Source: Sphingomonas adhaesiva (GTDB taxonomy: Bacteria; Pseudomonadota; Alphaproteobacteria; Sphingomonadales; Sphingomonadaceae). Taken from it: a stretch of DNA of 64,000 nucleotides. Positions 59,914 through 64,000 of this stretch are shown here, piece by piece. The notes beneath the pieces are model-generated. The model ran no database searches and was not told where the DNA came from. It saw nothing but the letters and a program-made list of their open reading frames with translations. The position numbers were made by a program, and so were the translations under genes. Positions within the stretch are counted from its first letter, which is position 1. Each line of letters opens with the position of its first letter. The stretch lies in the NCBI RefSeq assembly GCF_036946125.1, contig NZ_JAQIJT010000002.1:1982001-2046000 (forward strand). The letters run 5' to 3'.

Positions 59914-59948
59914 GTTAAGCGAAGGCGGGGCGATAGGGCGTGGGGGGC

Positions 59949-61334
59949 ATGGTCGGATTCGGCCGCATCGCATTGTGGGTGACGACGATCGCGCTGGCGG
60001 TGACGCTGGTGCTGGGCGCGTTCCATCAGCGTGCGGTCGCCGGACCCGCCGTCGCCGCCGGGGCTGCGTCGCCAGAGGATACGCGGCACCTGGGCGTCGG
60101 ATCGTGCGCCGGATCGACCTGTCACGGCCGTCAGGAAGCGACCGGCGCGGTGGTGCGCCAGGACGAACTGATGCGGTGGCAGGACCCCGCCTCGCCCGCG
60201 GGCGCGCACAGTCGCGCGTGGACAGTGCTGAACGCGCCGCGCGGGCGCGCCATCGCGGCCAGGCTGGGCATCGGCGATCCGGGCAGCAGCGCGTCGTGCA
60301 TCGGCTGCCATGCCGATCCGATGGCCGGCACGAGCCCCGGCGTCCGGCTGGCGGACGGCGTCGGGTGCGAGGCGTGCCACGGCGGCGCCGCCGGCTGGAT
60401 CGCCAGCCATGCCGCGGTCGGCGGCACCCATGCCGACAACGTCCGCCGCGGAATGATCGCACTCGACGACCCGCGCACGCGCGCGTCGCGGTGTCTCGAC
60501 TGCCATTTCGGCAGCGACCGGCCGGGCCAGTTCGTCGACCACCGCATCATGGCGGCGGGGCATCCGCGCATCTCGTTCGAGCTCGACCTGTTCTCCACCA
60601 TCCAGCAGCATTGGAACGAGGATGCGGATTACGCCCGGCGCAAGCGGCGACCCTCCGCGGTGCGCACCTGGGCGGTGGGACAGGCCGCGGCGCTGACGCG
60701 CGCGCTGGCGACCTTCTCGGGGCCGCGCGGCACCGCGGGTGCGTTTCCCGAATTCTACTTCTTCGACTGCCACAGCTGCCATCGCCGCATTTCCGACGAT
60801 GCCGGATATCGCCCCGCCGCGGTGGCCAATCCCGGACGTCCGGTCCCGCCGGGCACGCCGCCGTTCCAGGACGAGAACATGATCATGCTCTCCGCCGCGG
60901 CGCAGGTGGTGGCACCGGCGGCGGGCGCCCGCTTCGACCGCGACAGCCGCGCGTTCCACGCCGCGCTGACACAGGGTCGCCCGCAGGCGCTGGCCGCCGC
61001 GCGCACGCTGTGGGGCAGCGCGGACGCGCTCTCCGCCGCCTTCGCCGCGCACGCCTTCGGCGCGAGCGAGACGCTGGCGATCGTCGGCGCGGTCGCGAAC
61101 GGTGCGGCGGCGCGCTACACCGATTACGAGGCGAGCGTGCAGGCGGTGATGGCGGTCGATACGCTGCTGAGCGCACTGGTCCATGACGGCACCGTCTCGG
61201 CCGATGCAGCGGCGGGGATCAGGGCCGAGGTCAACCGCGCCTATGCCGCGACGCGCGATCCCAACGCCTATCGTCCGCTCGAATTCCGTGCCGCCATCGC
61301 GCGGGCGGGCGCGGCGATCCGGAGGCTGGGATGA
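59949..61334 (+). CDS. membrane-anchored pentaheme c-type cytochrome
   Basis: 461-residue cytochrome with an N-terminal membrane anchor or signal (residues 7-24) and five haem-attachment motifs. One is an unusual C53-x4-C58-H59 (CAGSTCH); four are CxxCH, at 117-121 (CIGCH), 140-144 (CEACH), 182-186 (CLDCH) and 274-278 (CHSCH). The MAAGHPRISFELDLF block is typical of the cytochrome c554-like multihaem family and may supply distal ligands. The C-terminal ~150 residues are helical without haem motifs. The ATG at 59949 or the GTG at 59940 starts it. The last four bases overlap the haem-binding lipoprotein gene (ATGA). Confidence 0.85.
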   Translation: MVGFGRIALWVTTIALAVTLVLGAFHQRAVAGPAVAAGAASPEDTRHLGVGSCAGSTCHGRQEATGAVVRQDELMRWQDPASPAGAHSRAWTVLNAPRGRAIAARLGIGDPGSSASCIGCHADPMAGTSPGVRLADGVGCEACHGGAAGWIASHAAVGGTHADNVRRGMIALDDPRTRASRCLDCHFGSDRPGQFVDHRIMAAGHPRISFELDLFSTIQQHWNEDADYARRKRRPSAVRTWAVGQAAALTRALATFSGPRGTAGAFPEFYFFDCHSCHRRISDDAGYRPAAVANPGRPVPPGTPPFQDENMIMLSAAAQVVAPAAGARFDRDSRAFHAALTQGRPQALAAARTLWGSADALSAAFAAHAFGASETLAIVGAVANGAAARYTDYEASVQAVMAVDTLLSALVHDGTVSADAAAGIRAEVNRAYAATRDPNAYRPLEFRAAIARAGAAIRRLG

Positions 61335-63286
61335 GGCAGGCGGCCGGCGCGCTGGCCATCGCTGCGCTGCTGCTCGCGTCCTGCGGCGGTGGCGGCGGCG
61401 GTGCCCCGGCGACGAGCGCGCAGCCGACGCCCGCACCGACATCGCCGACATCGGGCCGCGCCTATTCGGCGCCGGCGCAGGAAGCGCTGACCACCGCCGA
61501 TGTCGGGCGGATCGTCGCTCAGGCCGCGGCGGAGGCGAAGGCCCGCTCGCTGCCCGCGGTGATCGCGGTCAGCGACCGCGTCGGCAACGTGCTGGCGGTG
61601 TTCCGGATGGACGGCGCGCGCCCGACCGCCACCGCCCCCGTCCCGCGCGGCACCCCGCACGACGTGCAGGGCGTGAGCTTCCCGGCCGAGCTGGGGGCCA
61701 TCGCCAAGGCGCTGACCGGCGCCTATCTGTCGAGCGGGGGCAATGCCTTCTCCACGCGCACCGCGTCGCAGATCGTGCAGGAGCATTTCCCGCCCGCCCC
61801 CTCCACGGCGGGGCTGGAAAGCGGGCCGTTGTTCGGGGTGCAGTTCAGCCAGCTGCCCTGCTCCGATCTGTCGGCGCGCTATGCCGTCGCGGGCGGCGCG
61901 GGCGCGATGATCGGCCCGAAGCGCTCGCCCCTGGGGCTGGCCGCCGATCCGGGCGGCATGCCGCTGTACAAGAACGGCGTGCTGGTCGGCGGCATCGGCG
62001 TGATGGCGGACGGCGTCTACGGCTTCGACGCCGACATCCGCGATGTCGAGGATGACGCCGAAGAGGGGATAGCGGTCGCGGGCAGCACCGGCTTTACCGC
62101 GCCGGAGACGATCGCCGCCGACCGGATCAGCGTCGACGGCACCACCTTGCGCTTCGCCGATACGCGCACGTTGCGCAGCGTGCCGTCCGCCGCCCCCGGG
62201 CTGTCGACGGTTCCGGGCGCGCTGCTTGCGGTACGCGGCTATTTCGGCGAAGGCGGGGCGCCGGCGATCCTGGCCGGCACCGCGTACGGTAGCGAGGCGT
62301 CGGGGCTGCGCGCGGCCACGGCCGCCGACTTCTCCAATGCCGATGCGTTCGTGCTGAGCGACGGCGCGGGCAACAATCGCTACCCGATCACCGGCGGCAG
62401 CGTCGGGGCCGAGGTCCGCCAGCCGCTGACCGCCGCGGAGGTGCGCGCCGCGCTGGAGGCGGCGTTCGCGATCATGACGCGCGCACGCGCGCAGATCCGC
62501 CGTCCGCTCGACAGCCGCGCGCAGGTGTCGATCACCGTCGTCGACACGCGCGGCACCCCGCTGGGGCTGGTGCGCGCGCCCGATGCGCCGATCTTCGGTA
62601 CCGACGTCGCCTTGCAGAAGGCGCGCAGCGCGGCCTTCTTCTCCGCCGCCGACGCCGGTGCGCAGCTGACCGCGGCGGGCGGCGAGGGTCCGGCCTATGC
62701 CGCCGCGTTCCGCAGCTTCCTGTCCGATCCGGCGGCACTGACCGGGCGCACCGCCTTTTCCGCGCGCGCACTCGGCAATCTGGCACGACCGTATTTCCCG
62801 GATGGCGAGGTGGGGCGCCCGCAGGGGCCGCTGTCGCGCGACATCGCGGACTTCAACCCGTTTTCGACCGGGCTTCAGTCGGCATTGGTGATCGGCAATC
62901 TGGCCGCGCATATCGGCTATGTCGCGAGCGGGGGCGCGGACACCCCGGTCGGCTGTACGACCCTGCCCGCCACCGGCAGCGGGCGCGCGCGGCTCGCCAA
63001 CGGGTTGCAGATCTTCCCCGGCGGCGTGCCCATCTACCGCGGCGACACGCTGGTCGGCGCGATCGGCGTGTCGGGGGACGGCATCGACCAGGACGACATG
63101 ATCGCGTTCCTGGGGGCCAACGACGGCGGCATGGTGACGAAGGCGTTCGGCAATGCCGCCCCGGCGATGCGCTCCGACCGTGTCGTCATCCGCGTCGGCG
63201 GCAACGACGTGCGGCTGCGCTGGGTCGGCTGCCCGTTCGCGCCCTTCCTCGATACGAGCGACCAGAATGCCTGTTCGGGCAAATAG
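61331..63286 (+). CDS. lipoprotein with two GlcG/HbpS-like haem-binding domains
   Basis: 651-residue lipoprotein: lipobox LLASC (Cys18), a Gly/Ala/Pro/Thr linker, then two GlcG (DUF336) domains. The first has LPAVIAVSDRVGNVLAVFRMDG and GGMPLYKNGVLVGGIGVM. The second has VSITVVDTRGTPLGLVRAPDA and GGVPIYRGDTLVGAIGVSGDG. GlcG/HbpS proteins bind haem or small ligands. Tandem domains plus a long central insertion are unusual; most members are about 140 residues. It is coupled by ATGA to the upstream multihaem cytochrome, and its 3' end overlaps the next gene by 20 bases. Confidence 0.82.
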   Translation: MRQAAGALAIAALLLASCGGGGGGAPATSAQPTPAPTSPTSGRAYSAPAQEALTTADVGRIVAQAAAEAKARSLPAVIAVSDRVGNVLAVFRMDGARPTATAPVPRGTPHDVQGVSFPAELGAIAKALTGAYLSSGGNAFSTRTASQIVQEHFPPAPSTAGLESGPLFGVQFSQLPCSDLSARYAVAGGAGAMIGPKRSPLGLAADPGGMPLYKNGVLVGGIGVMADGVYGFDADIRDVEDDAEEGIAVAGSTGFTAPETIAADRISVDGTTLRFADTRTLRSVPSAAPGLSTVPGALLAVRGYFGEGGAPAILAGTAYGSEASGLRAATAADFSNADAFVLSDGAGNNRYPITGGSVGAEVRQPLTAAEVRAALEAAFAIMTRARAQIRRPLDSRAQVSITVVDTRGTPLGLVRAPDAPIFGTDVALQKARSAAFFSAADAGAQLTAAGGEGPAYAAAFRSFLSDPAALTGRTAFSARALGNLARPYFPDGEVGRPQGPLSRDIADFNPFSTGLQSALVIGNLAAHIGYVASGGADTPVGCTTLPATGSGRARLANGLQIFPGGVPIYRGDTLVGAIGVSGDGIDQDDMIAFLGANDGGMVTKAFGNAAPAMRSDRVVIRVGGNDVRLRWVGCPFAPFLDTSDQNACSGK

Positions 63287-64000
63287 GCTGGCGCTGCTGC
63301 TGACGGTCGCGGCGCTGCCCGCGCACGCCCAGACGCCAACCCATGCTCCCCCGACCGGCGATCCGGTCGCGGATACCGTCCGCACCGGCGCACCGCTGCC
63401 CGCCCGCCCCGACGTCCCCTCGCCCGGCCCGCAGGCGCAGCTGGAGCCCGCCCCCGCCGGCGATGCCGCGCTGCTCGAGCCGCAGGCGGTCGACGCCCCG
63501 CCCCCGCCCGATCCGCTCGACGATGCGCTGCTGCCCGGCCGCCGCCGCCCCGGCGCAGCCCCCGCCGCGCTGCCCGAACGCGTGACGCAGGTGAACCCCG
63601 GCGCGGTCGCCCCGCCCTCGCCCAATGCCTTTCCCGAGCATGAGTTCGCGGTCCCCGACCGCTGGCGCCTGGTCCACGCCTTGTGTCCCGATCCGCTCTA
63701 TACCGCGGTCCACGCGGTATGCCGGTCGAAGCGCGATCCCTATCACCAGAATTTGCTGAAGGGCGACATCCCGCTCGATCCCGCGAAGGTGGGACCGTTG
63801 CCGATCACCGGACACGACTGGTTCCTGGTGCTGAGCGGGATCAGCGATACCGTGGTCGAGCCGCGCTCCTTCCCCACCCCCGTCGGCGTGCAGACGACGA
63901 GCCGCCCGGACAGCCTGGACGTGTTCGGCAAGACCTCCAGCATCGTCTTCTCGCAGACGTTCACCGCGTCCGCCGCGCTCATCAAGGGGCTGACCGCGTT
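63267..64000 (+). CDS. large exported protein, N-terminal part (runs off right edge)
   Basis: 244 complete codons of an open frame: signal peptide (MPVRANRLALLLTVAALPAHAQ), a Pro/Ala-rich linker to about residue 115, then a conserved-looking domain (WRLVHALCPDPLYTAVHAVC, then YHQNLLKGDIPLD, HDWFLVLSGISDT). The lead-in and secretion signal fit an outer-membrane or surface protein; I do not recognise the family and the C-terminus is missing. The ATG lies inside the upstream lipoprotein gene (20-base overlap), so the three genes are translated in series and probably act together. Confidence 0.8.
   Translation, partial: MPVRANRLALLLTVAALPAHAQTPTHAPPTGDPVADTVRTGAPLPARPDVPSPGPQAQLEPAPAGDAALLEPQAVDAPPPPDPLDDALLPGRRRPGAAPAALPERVTQVNPGAVAPPSPNAFPEHEFAVPDRWRLVHALCPDPLYTAVHAVCRSKRDPYHQNLLKGDIPLDPAKVGPLPITGHDWFLVLSGISDTVVEPRSFPTPVGVQTTSRPDSLDVFGKTSSIVFSQTFTASAALIKGLTA

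Overview
The window is a very G+C-rich, gene-dense chromosomal segment that most resembles a sphingomonad (Alphaproteobacteria, Sphingomonas-like). This is inferred from gene content and style: TonB-dependent receptors with peptidase and amidohydrolase neighbours, a DUF2490 protein, an alginate-export-type porin, aerobic HemF, a Rieske/cytochrome b pair, GTG starts, and many 4-bp ATGA or GTGA gene overlaps. No tRNA, rRNA, CRISPR array, phage gene or classical insertion sequence was seen.

Layout. 1-5.2 kb: cytochrome bc1 genes petA-petB leave at the left edge. They are divergent from trmL-hemF-GNAT, then come two coupled membrane proteins and lipB. 5.3-8 kb: a Met-rich lipoprotein, a secreted hypothetical protein and queC-queE. 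8.3-15.5 kb: the ATP-grasp / alpha-E / transglutaminase-like trio, a DsbD-type reductase and an alkaline phosphatase superfamily enzyme. 15.6-28 kb: a minus-strand run with a single-domain asparaginase, an M3 oligopeptidase, an alginate-export porin, DUF2256, a TrxR-like flavoprotein, an Hsp70-like protein, an Fe-S photolyase, an ArsB-like permease, CysE, a LOG protein and an extensin-like protein. 28-31 kb: serC-serA. 31-41.6 kb: an M13 peptidase, a SnoaL-SnoaL-kinase fusion, a DUF2490 protein, an amidohydrolase, a penicillin acylase and a soluble hybrid histidine kinase. 41.9-50.2 kb: TonB receptor, two tandem amidohydrolases and an M14 peptidase. 50.5-56.4 kb: a large BNR-repeat protein coupled to a second TonB receptor, divergent from an Lrp/AsnC regulator. 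56.6-59.8 kb: three TadE/TadG-type genes. 59.9-64 kb: a pentaheme cytochrome, a double-GlcG lipoprotein and the start of a large exported protein that leaves at the right edge.

Functional themes. One is peptide and amide turnover (M3, M13, M14, asparaginase, penicillin acylase, three amidohydrolases) with outer-membrane uptake. Another is envelope redox chemistry: bc1, DsbD and the multiheme module at the right edge. That last cluster is the best candidate for an undescribed system: three translationally overlapping genes for a membrane-anchored c-type cytochrome, a surface or periplasmic haem-binding lipoprotein and a third exported protein.

Gaps between genes carry structured repeats. Family A is about 180 bp, with near-perfect terminal inverted repeats and three copies, one inverted. 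Family B is about 90 bp with three copies, one of which contains the start codon of the extensin-like gene. There are also several CCCCGG-rich inverted repeats. These look like non-autonomous (MITE-like) or REP-like elements and are the main structure outside the genes.
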